A stretch of 64,000 nt of DNA from Bacteroidetes bacterium GWF2_40_14 (GTDB taxonomy: Bacteria; Bacteroidota; Bacteroidia; Bacteroidales; UBA932): the NCBI GenBank assembly GCA_001769195.1, contig MEOK01000038.1, positions 31,415 to 95,414 of the forward strand. Reading direction: 5' to 3'. The position numbers and the translations under genes were made by a program. Positions 1-8,103 of the stretch are shown here, piece after piece; within the stretch, counting starts at the first letter, position 1, and every line of letters starts with the position of its first letter. The notes under the pieces were generated by a model. That model saw nothing but the letters and a program-made list of their open reading frames with translations, was not told the origin of the DNA and did not search any database.

Positions 1-1236
1 AATTTTGCAGTTGCTACCGTTAATTTTAAACTAAGGGGAGAGGAGAGCGATGCTGACGAGGCACTCGTTAAAAGATGGACCGCAGACAGAGGTATCAGAT
101 GCTATTCTAAGTCATTTGAAACTGAAAGCTATGCCAAATCAGAAAAAATATCTATCGAGATGGCAGCCAGAGATTTGAGATACTCATGGTTCTACGAAAT
201 TATGGATAAGGAAGGATTTGATTATCTGGCTATAGCACATAATCTTAACGATTCTGTGGAGACACTTTTTCTTAATTTATCAAGAGGTACAGGAATTGAC
301 GGTTTGTCTGGAATTCGCGTAAAAAATGGCAGGATAATACGACCTCTGTTGAAATTTTCGAGGCAGGAAATTACTGATTATGCTGCAAAGGAGGAGATTC
401 CATACAGAATAGACAGGACTAACTTAGAGAGTTACTACTCCAGAAATCGCATTCGAAACAGGATCTTTCCGGAATTCGAAACAATAAATCCATCATTTTT
501 GCACACAATTGAGCGGAGTATTGAATATTTCTGCACTGCCGGAGAAATTATAAAGGCTCAATACGCACTAAAAAGAGAGAGAATTATTGAGTATAGTATG
601 GGAACAGCCGATATAAAAATAAATATATCTGCATTAGTGGCAGAGGAACATTCAAAATACTGGCTTTATATGTTACTCACAGAGTATGGTTTCAACTCTT
701 CTCAGACAGATCAGATATATGATTCTCTTGAAGGACAACCCGGCAAGGAGTTTCATTCACTTACTCATTTACTCATAAGAGACAGGGACTATCTGCTTGT
801 ATATTCAAAAGGTGAGAAACACAATCCACCAAAAAAAGAATGTCAGATAGATGGTATTGTTCTCAAAGAGCCGGACAGTTTTGGTTATATGGTTGTATTC
901 AGAGGAAAAGAGTTGCAGTTTAGAAGTTATCCTAAAGACTCAGGATTTAAGCCAATACCATCAAAATCTGTTTTTTATATGGATGCAGATAAAATAAAGT
1001 TCCCGTTGATTTGCCGTATATGGAAAGATGGAGACAGATTTATACCGCTGGGAATGAGTGGATTCAAAAAACTTAGCGATTTTTTTATTAATGAAAAGGT
1101 AGACATAAAGAGCAAGGAGGATAAAATTGTACTTATCTCAGGAGAAAATATAATCTGCTTGCCCGGTCACCGTATTGATGACCGATGCAAGATAACAGAT
1201 TTAACCAGTAATATTTTTGAAGTACAGATTAATTGA
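1..1236 (+). CDS. tilS: tRNA(Ile)-lysidine synthase, 5'-truncated by window edge
   Basis: Frame 1 is open from the first base, so the gene begins before the window; 411 residues are visible. The first residues read N-F-A-V-A-T-V-N-F-K-L-R-G-E-E-S-D, the conserved block just after the PP-loop of TilS. The ATP-binding SGGxDS loop itself is therefore outside. The catalytic region continues with AHNLNDSVET and LSRGTGIDGLSG, followed by the TilS middle domain and the C-terminal substrate-binding domain (IWKDGDRFIPLGM, then KKLSDFFI). The enzyme converts C34 of the CAU-anticodon tRNA-Ile to lysidine using ATP and lysine in the cytoplasm. Its last 8 bases overlap the convergent sppA. Full-length family members are about 430-450 residues, so only a short N-terminal piece is missing. 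Confidence 0.93.
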   Translation, partial: NFAVATVNFKLRGEESDADEALVKRWTADRGIRCYSKSFETESYAKSEKISIEMAARDLRYSWFYEIMDKEGFDYLAIAHNLNDSVETLFLNLSRGTGIDGLSGIRVKNGRIIRPLLKFSRQEITDYAAKEEIPYRIDRTNLESYYSRNRIRNRIFPEFETINPSFLHTIERSIEYFCTAGEIIKAQYALKRERIIEYSMGTADIKINISALVAEEHSKYWLYMLLTEYGFNSSQTDQIYDSLEGQPGKEFHSLTHLLIRDRDYLLVYSKGEKHNPPKKECQIDGIVLKEPDSFGYMVVFRGKELQFRSYPKDSGFKPIPSKSVFYMDADKIKFPLICRIWKDGDRFIPLGMSGFKKLSDFFINEKVDIKSKEDKIVLISGENIICLPGHRIDDRCKITDLTSNIFEVQIN

Positions 1237-2992
1237 AAACAACATTGAAAGGCAGACGTGCATATGTTTTCAGCCCTGTTTCACTTTTAAGACCAGCATA
1301 AGCTTTCTCTATAAGAAGTTTTGGGTTTGCAAGAACCTTTGCACTTTGGGTAGATTCAGTCAACTGTTCAATTATTTTGTCAATCTGAGATTTCTTAACA
1401 GGATATTCTAAAAGTCTGTATGATTTTAGGTCACACATAGCAGCTGCAGTTATCAAGGCCTCATGCAAACCTCCCTTTTCGTCGGCCAGTCCAATCTTCA
1501 AGGCATCATATCCCGACCAGATTCTTCCCTGAGCAATAGAGTCAACACCAGCCGTTGTAAGATCTCTGCCCTGAGCAACCAACTCAAGAAACTGATTGTA
1601 AATAATCTCAACTGATGATTGAATAAACGCAACCTCTTTCCCGTCCAATGGCCTGTATCCCGACATAATATCGCTATGTAGATTTGTATTTACTGTTCCG
1701 GTATACAAAGAAAGATGCTTGTTCATAGCTTTTTGTCCGTTAAGGGCCATGCTGAAAACTCCTATTGAACCAGTCAGTGTCGTATTGTTTGTTATGATTT
1801 TGTCGGCCTTGGCAGATACCCAGTAACCACCGGATGCTGCATAGTCACCCATACTAACAATAACAGGTTTATTTTCTCGCATAAGAGCAAGTTCGCGATC
1901 TATAATCTCTGAGCTTTGTGCAGAGCCACCCGGTGAGTTAACCCTGAAAATCACAGCCTTTATTGTACTGTCCTTCCTTATCTTAGTTAGCATACTTACG
2001 TAAGAATCAGATGCAATATTGTCGTCGCTTTTGCCCATTACAATCTCTCCGTCAGCATATACAATTGCAATTTTGTTCTTCTCCTTGAAATTTGTCTTTG
2101 CCCTGGCTTTTGAATAATCTGTATTTGATATTAACTTGAGTTCCTTCTCCTCTTTTACCCCAAAAAGATGCACCAATGTATCTGATAGTTGGTCCTTGTA
2201 CAGCAAGCCGTCTACCAAGCCACCCTCCAGAGCCTTTTGTGCAGAGTTGAGCTCCAGGTTACTGGTCATTTCGTTTATCCTCTCCTGAGAAATTCTCCTT
2301 GAGGTAGAAATGTCTGCTATCCATGTGTTCCATACAGCATCCAGATAGGATTGTAACTGTTCACGGTTTTCTGCGCTCATTTTATTGCTTATGAATTGCT
2401 CAGCAGCAGCTTTGAACTTGCCGTGACGAATCAGTTGTACCTCAATTCCTAGTTTGTCAAGAAGATCCTTGAAGAATATAGTGCTAATACTCAGACCAGT
2501 CAATGTTGCAGAACCTGCTGGATTTAGATATACTTTGTCTGAAACCGAAGCAAGATAGTAGCCCACCTGAGAGTAATTGTCGGCATAGGCGATTATTGGT
2601 TTTCCACTCTCACGGAAACGCACAAGAGCGGCCCTTATCTCCTCAATATGACTTATACCTGCATTGAGTTTGTCTAAATTCATATAGATAAACTTTATTG
2701 CAGGATCGGTGGCAGCTTTGTCTATCGTCTGGATTACATCAAGGATACCATCCGTTTTGGTTGACATCTCAACAAACGGATTCATGTTTGCGAACGGGTC
2801 GTCTGTTGACTGTTCAGTAATTGCATTTTTGAAGTTCAATCCGAGAATTGCCGATGATGGAACCGTTGGTGTGCTTTTATCTGCAAGTGATGCAAATGAG
2901 CTTACTACACCTATAAGTATAAATGTGCCAAGGATTATGGCTAAAAGAGCGCCCACGAATGTGCCTGCTATTATTTTTAGAAAATTTTTCAT
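1229..2992 (-). CDS. sppA: Signal peptide peptidase SppA, 67K type
   Basis: A 587-residue protein with one N-terminal membrane segment (about residues 5-35) and two tandem Clp-like S49 peptidase domains. The catalytic dyad of the long SppA type is visible: Lys194 in GKFKAAAE of the N-terminal domain and Ser387 in YAASGGY of the C-terminal domain. It is expected to degrade cleaved signal peptides in the inner membrane, with the catalytic part facing the periplasm. Length and domain order match the long Gram-negative form. The start ATG at 2990-2992 is followed directly by MKNFLKI and the membrane helix. It converges with tilS with an 8-base overlap, so the two transcripts share their 3' ends. 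Confidence 0.95.
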   Translation of the reverse strand: MKNFLKIIAGTFVGALLAIILGTFILIGVVSSFASLADKSTPTVPSSAILGLNFKNAITEQSTDDPFANMNPFVEMSTKTDGILDVIQTIDKAATDPAIKFIYMNLDKLNAGISHIEEIRAALVRFRESGKPIIAYADNYSQVGYYLASVSDKVYLNPAGSATLTGLSISTIFFKDLLDKLGIEVQLIRHGKFKAAAEQFISNKMSAENREQLQSYLDAVWNTWIADISTSRRISQERINEMTSNLELNSAQKALEGGLVDGLLYKDQLSDTLVHLFGVKEEKELKLISNTDYSKARAKTNFKEKNKIAIVYADGEIVMGKSDDNIASDSYVSMLTKIRKDSTIKAVIFRVNSPGGSAQSSEIIDRELALMRENKPVIVSMGDYAASGGYWVSAKADKIITNNTTLTGSIGVFSMALNGQKAMNKHLSLYTGTVNTNLHSDIMSGYRPLDGKEVAFIQSSVEIIYNQFLELVAQGRDLTTAGVDSIAQGRIWSGYDALKIGLADEKGGLHEALITAAAMCDLKSYRLLEYPVKKSQIDKIIEQLTESTQSAKVLANPKLLIEKAYAGLKSETGLKTYARLPFNVVFN

Positions 2993-3068
2993 AATGGTTG
3001 TATAAAAATTACTAGATTAGCGTTTTAGTAGTCAATTTGATATCAACAAATTTATGTATAAAGTATGA

Positions 3069-3200
3069 AAAAAGCAAGGTGTGTCTTTTTATTGTTTTCT
3101 AGACGAGGCAAAAGGATATCTGTATGGGCTCAATCTGATAAATGAAGAGATATACAGGTATGATATCAGGAAGATTTTAAATAAAACAAAAACTAAATAA
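3069..3200 (+). pseudogene. C-terminal remnant of a protein gene, possibly a beta-propeller
   Basis: Between sppA and the next lipoprotein gene, one frame reads a protein-like tail from 3102 (DEAKGYLYGLNLINEEIYRY and about 12 more residues) to a TAA at 3198-3200. Upstream the frame loses sense and hits TGA at 3066-3068, and no start codon fits. The tail has the rhythm of a propeller blade (GYLYG, IYRYDI) and lies directly before an intact 6-bladed propeller gene, so a decayed family member is plausible. The assignment is inference; only the open, protein-like tail is seen. Confidence 0.35.
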
Positions 3201-3210
3201 CTATTTCTTT

Positions 3211-4278
3211 ATGAAAAATTTCAAACAATTTTTTGCGGGCATATTATTAGTCATGCTAATTAGTTGTGGAAGCAGCATAAAAAAAAAGGACTCACTTACA
3301 GTTATTCCTATGGACCTGAATAATGTTAATAAAATTGACATTAACTCATCTAAATGCATAAATACAACTGCTTTGGAAACCAAAACAGAGTCATTACTCG
3401 GCAATATAAACAATATCTTTTTCAAGGGAGATACATTGTTTATTCATTCTTCAGGTAAATTGTCTGCTTTTAATAAAAAGGGCCTTTTTTTATTCAATGT
3501 CGGCACCAAAGGAAGGGCTGCGAACGAATATTTAACTCTTAAAAGTTTCTTTATTAAAAAAGGAGAATTATATCTGCACGACTGGGATGGAAGAAAGCTT
3601 TTGAGATTTAATACAGGAAGTAAATTTATTGAAAAGCACGATTTTAAAAAAGGAGGATGGATGCCTGACCATATTTTTCCTTTCAACAGTACTATGTATG
3701 TTGTAAAGAACACATACAGTGGCGAACAGATAAGTGTTCCTTTGATATCTGTTTATGATGAAAATCTTAACATTATAAGTTCATCTTCCAGAATGCAGAA
3801 GAATGGCAGCTCATTAGCCGACCTGTTTTTTCCGTTTAAAAACGAAGTGTTGTATTGGGAGATCCTTTGTGACACTGTATACACTATAAATAGAAGTGCA
3901 GCAATTGCCCCTAAATATTTTGTAGATTTTGGGACTCATAGAGTACCTGAAAAAATAAATGGTTCAGATGACTTATATAATAAGATTGAATTTGTAAATA
4001 AAGAGGAGAACAAAGACAGATATGCTACAATGGTAAGTAATGTGAGAGAAGATGACAGATATCTGTATTTTAGTTTTGTATACGGATACGGAATAATACA
4101 TTTTGCCAGATTTGACAAGATAAACGGAAAGACGGCTATATTCAGATTAATAGATTCCAAAACCAAAAAAAATGTGAAATTCACATATATGACCGTTCAG
4201 AATGGTGATATCATAGTTGCCGCACTGCCGGATGAAGAAAGCGGGGACAATCAGGTATTATACAGAATACGGCTTTAA
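3211..4278 (+). CDS. 6-bladed beta-propeller lipoprotein
   Basis: A 355-residue protein with a lipoprotein signal: KN...K, a hydrophobic core, then LISC with Cys19 as the likely lipidated residue. The rest lacks membrane segments and resembles the Bacteroidota 6-bladed beta-propeller family: a start like NKIDINSSKCINTTALETK, then repeating strand patterns (GKLSAFNKKGLFLFNVGTKG, GRAANEY). It is therefore likely anchored to the periplasmic side of a membrane or to the surface. The ligand is unknown. A second family member lies at 6210-7445, and a decayed fragment lies just upstream. Family membership is recognised from overall sequence style, not from a search. Confidence 0.75.
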   Translation: MKNFKQFFAGILLVMLISCGSSIKKKDSLTVIPMDLNNVNKIDINSSKCINTTALETKTESLLGNINNIFFKGDTLFIHSSGKLSAFNKKGLFLFNVGTKGRAANEYLTLKSFFIKKGELYLHDWDGRKLLRFNTGSKFIEKHDFKKGGWMPDHIFPFNSTMYVVKNTYSGEQISVPLISVYDENLNIISSSSRMQKNGSSLADLFFPFKNEVLYWEILCDTVYTINRSAAIAPKYFVDFGTHRVPEKINGSDDLYNKIEFVNKEENKDRYATMVSNVREDDRYLYFSFVYGYGIIHFARFDKINGKTAIFRLIDSKTKKNVKFTYMTVQNGDIIVAALPDEESGDNQVLYRIRL

Positions 4279-4307
4279 ACATTTAATCAAAAAAAACAAA
4301 AAAAGTA

Positions 4308-4349
4308 TTGGATTTCAAAAAATGTTTGTATATTTGTACTATACAAATA
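4308..4349 (+). promoter_or_regulatory. gntR-slipin promoter with overlapping palindromic operator
   Basis: A -7 element TATATTTG (4329-4336, matching TAnnTTTG) lies 18 bp after a TTG (4308-4310) as the -33 element. A perfect 8+3+8 palindrome, TATTTGTA-CTA-TACAAATA (4331-4349), overlaps the -7 element and the expected transcription start. Short GntR regulators of the YtrA type usually bind such sites in their own promoters, so autoregulation is likely. The start codon follows at 4371. Confidence 0.7.
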
Positions 4350-4370
4350 GGACAATATAATAATATAACA

Positions 4371-4742
4371 ATGATTGAATTTAAACTTGATTCAACAACC
4401 GGAATGCCTTTTTACAGGCAGATCATAGACCAGATCAAGTTTGGAATTGCATCCGGTAACCTTAAGATAGGCGAGCAACTTCCAACGGTACGTTCACTGG
4501 CAGTGGACCTCAAGGTCAATCTTAATACAGTGGCAAAGGCTTACAAAGAACTTGAGATTCAGAATGTTCTTGAAACCCAGCAGGGTACGGGGACATTTAT
4601 TTTTAAAACGGACATACAGGTTTCAGAGAAAGAGAAAAACAATAAACTGAAAGAGATATGCACCCAGTTTTCGACCATAGCACTCAGCTACGGTTTCACA
4701 ATTGACAATATTATAGATGAACTTAAAAAACAAAAAATATGA
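4371..4742 (+). CDS. GntR family transcriptional regulator, YtrA-like short form
   Basis: The protein has 123 residues from ATG 4371. The in-frame start at 4308 is rejected because it would place the promoter and operator inside the gene. The N-terminal winged helix-turn-helix is typical of GntR: PFYRQIIDQIKFGIASG, then LPTVRSLAVDLKVNLNTVAKAYKELE and GTGTFIF. After the DNA-binding domain there is only a short helical tail of about 40 residues, as in the YtrA subfamily, and no ligand-binding domain. The gene overlaps the next one by ATGA, so the regulator and the slipin are co-translated. The palindrome at 4331-4349 is its most likely operator. YtrA regulators usually control membrane-stress or ABC operons; here the target is an SPFH protein. 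Confidence 0.88.
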   Translation: MIEFKLDSTTGMPFYRQIIDQIKFGIASGNLKIGEQLPTVRSLAVDLKVNLNTVAKAYKELEIQNVLETQQGTGTFIFKTDIQVSEKEKNNKLKEICTQFSTIALSYGFTIDNIIDELKKQKI

Positions 4743-5620
4743 AAGCAAATTTTGTAACCAAAGGAGTTTTTAACCCAATTTCGGCCATGGTGTTTATAAT
4801 CCTGGCAGGATCTTCCGTCGCTTTATATGTATTCAATGTTATAGGAATCGTGCTGTTTGTGGCTCTACTTCTATGCGCTATCCTTGTTGCAAGTTCCATC
4901 AATATTGCCGACCAGTGGGAGAAGGGAGTTGTGTTAAGGATGGGAAAATACAATGGTCTGAGGGGCCCCGGCCCGTTTATGATTATCCCTGTAATTGATA
5001 AGGTTGTCAACTATATAGACCAGAGGATCCGCGTTACAGAGTTTAAAGCTGAACAAACTCTTACAAAAGATACGGTGCCGGTAAACGTAGATGCAGTTGT
5101 ATACTGGACGGTATGGGATGTTGAAAAAGCAGCACTTGAGGTTCAGGACTACGAGCGTGCGATTGCATACATTGCTCAGACCGGATTAAGGGATACTATA
5201 GGTAAAAATGAACTCTCCGAGCTATTACAGGAGAGAGATAAAATTGCAGAAGATCTCCAGAAGGTGCTTGACAACAACACAAACTCGTGGGGTATAACCT
5301 GTCAGACAGTTGGCATTAAGGACATTATCATTCCTCAGGCACTTGCCGATGCTATGAGCAAAGAGGCTCAGGCAGAGAGAGAACGTAGGGCAAGAGTGAT
5401 ACTTGGAACCGCAGAAACAGAAATTGCTGAGAAATTTGCACTGGCAAGCCTTCAATATAAGGACAATCCTGTAGCTCTACATCTTAGAGGTATGAACATG
5501 CTCTTTGAGGGTTTGAAAGAGAAGGGTTCAATGGTAATTGTGCCTAGCTCTGCTCTGGATTCGATGAATCTTGGTGCCATGGGTGGACTTATCTCACTGG
5601 CTAAAACAAACGAAAAATAA
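4739..5620 (+). CDS. Slipin (SPFH/stomatin-like) membrane protein
   Basis: A 293-residue protein: an N-terminal hydrophobic hairpin (about residues 14-53), then the SPFH/PHB domain opening with WEKGVVLRMGKYNGLRGPG and IPVIDKV, as in prokaryotic stomatins (slipins). The domain runs on through VNVDAVVYWTV and GKNELSELL to a charged helical region (KEAQAERERRARVI). Such proteins oligomerise in the inner membrane and organise membrane patches or control partner proteases. No NfeD partner gene lies nearby; the downstream gene codes for a different membrane protein. The ATG overlaps the gntR stop (ATGA). Expression is likely controlled by the upstream GntR protein. Confidence 0.9.
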   Translation: MKANFVTKGVFNPISAMVFIILAGSSVALYVFNVIGIVLFVALLLCAILVASSINIADQWEKGVVLRMGKYNGLRGPGPFMIIPVIDKVVNYIDQRIRVTEFKAEQTLTKDTVPVNVDAVVYWTVWDVEKAALEVQDYERAIAYIAQTGLRDTIGKNELSELLQERDKIAEDLQKVLDNNTNSWGITCQTVGIKDIIIPQALADAMSKEAQAERERRARVILGTAETEIAEKFALASLQYKDNPVALHLRGMNMLFEGLKEKGSMVIVPSSALDSMNLGAMGGLISLAKTNEK

Positions 5621-5630
5621 ATTACCGGAT

Positions 5631-6158
5631 ATGTCTGAAATAATGGAATTGACTGAGAGCGATATCAAGGTAATGAAAGGAGAAAAACGAATTGCTTATG
5701 TATTTTCAGGTATAGTAATGGCATTCGGATTACTGTTCAACGTCGTGTATATGATTATGGTTAAAGATAGAGATTTGCTAACCTTGCTATCGGCCGATGC
5801 TGCTATTATATTATTAAGTTTCCTTATCCCTAACCGCATGAATAAGAAAATAAATAAAGATATCAGAGAGGAAACAATACAATTACGAAAGGCCGAAGTG
5901 CTGGGTAAAGAGAATGTGACCTCTTACGAAGCCGGAAGTGGCACACTTCATATTCCTGTACTCGGCAACTTGTTCCCTAAACTCTGGAGTCAGAAAATGA
6001 GAGAGACATCAAAATTTTATTTGATAATTGAACGGTACAGGTATGAAGTAGGGCAGGAGCTATATGAAAAGGTAAATGAAAAAGAGTTTGTAAAGATGTA
6101 CTTTTCGCAACATAGTGACATACTGCTTAGAATTGAGCTTAATGATAAACCATGGTGA
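5631..6158 (+). CDS. Unknown two-helix membrane protein of the gntR-slipin operon
   Basis: The chosen start is ATG 5631, ten bases after the slipin stop, giving 175 residues (MSEIMELTESDIKVMKG...). A longer in-frame start at 5571 lies inside the slipin gene and is not used. Two membrane segments are visible (about residues 24-46 and 52-68), followed by a soluble domain rich in charged residues with a conserved-looking FPKLWSQKMRETSKFYL stretch. No family is recognised. Tight spacing suggests it is the third gene of the gntR-slipin operon and could be a slipin partner. The function is not known. Confidence 0.75.
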   Translation: MSEIMELTESDIKVMKGEKRIAYVFSGIVMAFGLLFNVVYMIMVKDRDLLTLLSADAAIILLSFLIPNRMNKKINKDIREETIQLRKAEVLGKENVTSYEAGSGTLHIPVLGNLFPKLWSQKMRETSKFYLIIERYRYEVGQELYEKVNEKEFVKMYFSQHSDILLRIELNDKPW

Positions 6159-6179
6159 TTTTTTTGGATATAAATTCAC

Positions 6180-6187
6180 TATATTTG
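6180..6187 (+). promoter_or_regulatory. -7 element of the second propeller lipoprotein gene
   Basis: TATATTTG matches the Bacteroidota -7 consensus TAnnTTTG and lies 22 bases before the start codon at 6210. No good -33 element is seen at the usual distance. This suggests transcription separate from the gntR operon. Confidence 0.4.
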
Positions 6188-6209
6188 GGTACAATTACAT
6201 CTATGTGTT

Positions 6210-7445
6210 ATGAAATCACCATTTTCACTAAAAATTATGGCTGCTCTATTATTCATTGTAGTAGCCTGTGCCCCACGAAAGAGTAATAAGGACATTAAGG
6301 TTATTGCGTTGGAAAGAGAGGTGGGAAGAGGATCGGTAGAAAAATTAAGTGATTATGTTAAGGATATTCGTTATGTTGTTCTGGAAACAAACGACAGTTC
6401 TATCCTGGGTAATATTGTTTCTGTTTTTTATGAGAAAAAGCTAATATATGTACAGGATAATAACAATTTATGTAAAATATTTGATGAGAGCGGAAGGTAT
6501 CTGAGAACCTTTAAAAGAATAGGTCGGGGGCCGCAGGAGTATTTGGATATCAGAGGTTTTGATGTTAATGAAGAGAATGGAGATATATGTATACTATCTT
6601 ATGACGGGCAGATAAAAGAATACGACTGCAACGGCAATTTCATAAAAAACATACCTAGACCAATGCAATTAAAAAAAGGCACCTATTGGGACTGTAAGAA
6701 GATTGACGGGAAAAATTATATTGTGAGCACTTTTACAATGTCAGAAGTTTCAGAAACCAAATATTTTGTTTGTGATGTCTCCTCAAATATTTTAAAAGAA
6801 GTAACACATGTAACAAAAACCAAAGCAGCAGATGCCAGGAATAATATGATGAATATAGATCCCGATAGATTCTACAGATACGGAGATGATATCCGGATAG
6901 TCAGCAAAAACGATACAATTTTCTCTATCGATAAAAATTTACAAATCACAGATAAGTACATTATGGATTTTGGTAAGTACAGACAATCACCGGATATGAG
7001 TGCAGAAGATTGGATTTCTACCGATAAAATGTTCATTTCAAAATTGCCAATGTATTGTGAAACGGACGATTATTTGTTTTTGGCATTTAATTTCAGAGGC
7101 TTTGCTACTGAACCGGTAGAAAAAGTCATGAAGTTACCTGACGGTAGTGAATCTGTAAGAAAATGGCCATATGTATACGGAATTTTTAACAAAAAAAGTG
7201 GAAAACTGAGTCTGCTGAATCAACCTTACAAAGGAGAACTCGGTCTTCTAAATGACATAAACAACGGATTTGTATTCTGGCCAAGATTCAGATCATCAAA
7301 AGGAGAAATGATTACTTGCTATAACGCATTGAATTTTATAGAGAATGCTGCTAGTGGAAAATATGACTCACCTGTAATAAAGGAAATTGCCGCCAAACTA
7401 AGAGAGAACGATAATCCTGTAGTGGCAATTACGACTCCTTTCTGA
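6210..7445 (+). CDS. 6-bladed beta-propeller lipoprotein
   Basis: A 411-residue protein with a lipoprotein signal ending in FIVVAC (Cys20). After the signal it shows the hallmarks of the Bacteroidota 6-bladed beta-propeller family: LSDYVKDIRYVVLET, then ILGNIVSVFYEKKLIYVQD, then the blade signature FDESGRYLRTFKRIGRGPQEY. The IGRGPQEY block is a common feature of this family. It is probably a periplasmic or surface-anchored protein of unknown ligand. The 3' end overlaps the convergent response regulator gene by 17 bases. In Bacteroidota such proteins often sit beside secreted-peptide loci, and here it adjoins the two-component system of one, but a functional link is inference. Confidence 0.82.
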   Translation: MKSPFSLKIMAALLFIVVACAPRKSNKDIKVIALEREVGRGSVEKLSDYVKDIRYVVLETNDSSILGNIVSVFYEKKLIYVQDNNNLCKIFDESGRYLRTFKRIGRGPQEYLDIRGFDVNEENGDICILSYDGQIKEYDCNGNFIKNIPRPMQLKKGTYWDCKKIDGKNYIVSTFTMSEVSETKYFVCDVSSNILKEVTHVTKTKAADARNNMMNIDPDRFYRYGDDIRIVSKNDTIFSIDKNLQITDKYIMDFGKYRQSPDMSAEDWISTDKMFISKLPMYCETDDYLFLAFNFRGFATEPVEKVMKLPDGSESVRKWPYVYGIFNKKSGKLSLLNQPYKGELGLLNDINNGFVFWPRFRSSKGEMITCYNALNFIENAASGKYDSPVIKEIAAKLRENDNPVVAITTPF

Positions 7446-8103
7446 GTCTGTAGCCCACACCTCTTATGTTTTCCACATTTACCGATGTGCAATCCAGTTT
7501 CTTTCTAAGATGCGAAGCAAGTGCTTCTAGTGATTTCTTTGTGTCAATATCTTTATCGTCCCAGATAGCTACAACCAGATCATTAACCTTGCATACCTGA
7601 TTATAGTTGTTGCAAAGAATCTGAAGTAACTTGTTTTCATAGAAAGAGAGGGTTATAAGAGAACCATCCTGCTTTATAAGACTCCTGTCATCAGGTGAAT
7701 AGTTCATGTTCCCCAGAGTGAAAATGTCGTTATCCTTATTTGAAATCTGAAGACACTTCTGTACCCTTATCAATAATTCCCTTAATCCGAATGGTTTTTT
7801 CAGATAGTCACTGCAACCTATTTCAAATCCGTTGGCTACACTGCTGTCGTCGCTTATTGATGTAATGAAAATTATTGGAATGTTCTTGTCTGTGGTCCTT
7901 ATTAGCCTGGCAAGTTCAAAGCCGTCAATTTCAGGCATGTTGACATCAAACAGGCAGAGGTCGGGATGAAATATATTATACTGTTCCAACGCGGTGCGCC
8001 CATCGTTTACAAAGGTGAGTTCGTACCCACTCATCTTCAAAAACTCGCACATCGCATAGCCAAAATTGACCTCATCATCTGCCAGCAGAATCTTCTTTCC
8101 CAT
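7429..8103 (-). CDS. OmpR-type response regulator of the peptide locus
   Basis: The protein has 224 residues. The receiver domain (1-120) carries acidic residues D10/E11, the phospho-acceptor Asp53 in LFDVNMPEIDG, a Thr/Ser switch in FITSIS and Lys103 in LKKPF. The C-terminal part is a winged-helix trans_reg_C domain ending in NVENIRGVGYRLR. It is the partner of the upstream histidine kinase, whose gene overlaps it by 29 bases, and resembles Bacteroides RprY. The pair is divergent from the leader-peptide/exporter genes, so the natural guess is that it regulates them. The exact target is not shown by the sequence. Confidence 0.93.
   Translation of the reverse strand: MGKKILLADDEVNFGYAMCEFLKMSGYELTFVNDGRTALEQYNIFHPDLCLFDVNMPEIDGFELARLIRTTDKNIPIIFITSISDDSSVANGFEIGCSDYLKKPFGLRELLIRVQKCLQISNKDNDIFTLGNMNYSPDDRSLIKQDGSLITLSFYENKLLQILCNNYNQVCKVNDLVVAIWDDKDIDTKKSLEALASHLRKKLDCTSVNVENIRGVGYRLRKES

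Noticed and set aside
4308-4370. Longer GntR start at 4308
   Set aside because: It would put the promoter and the palindromic operator inside the coding region; the family starts at the MIEFKLD position (4371).
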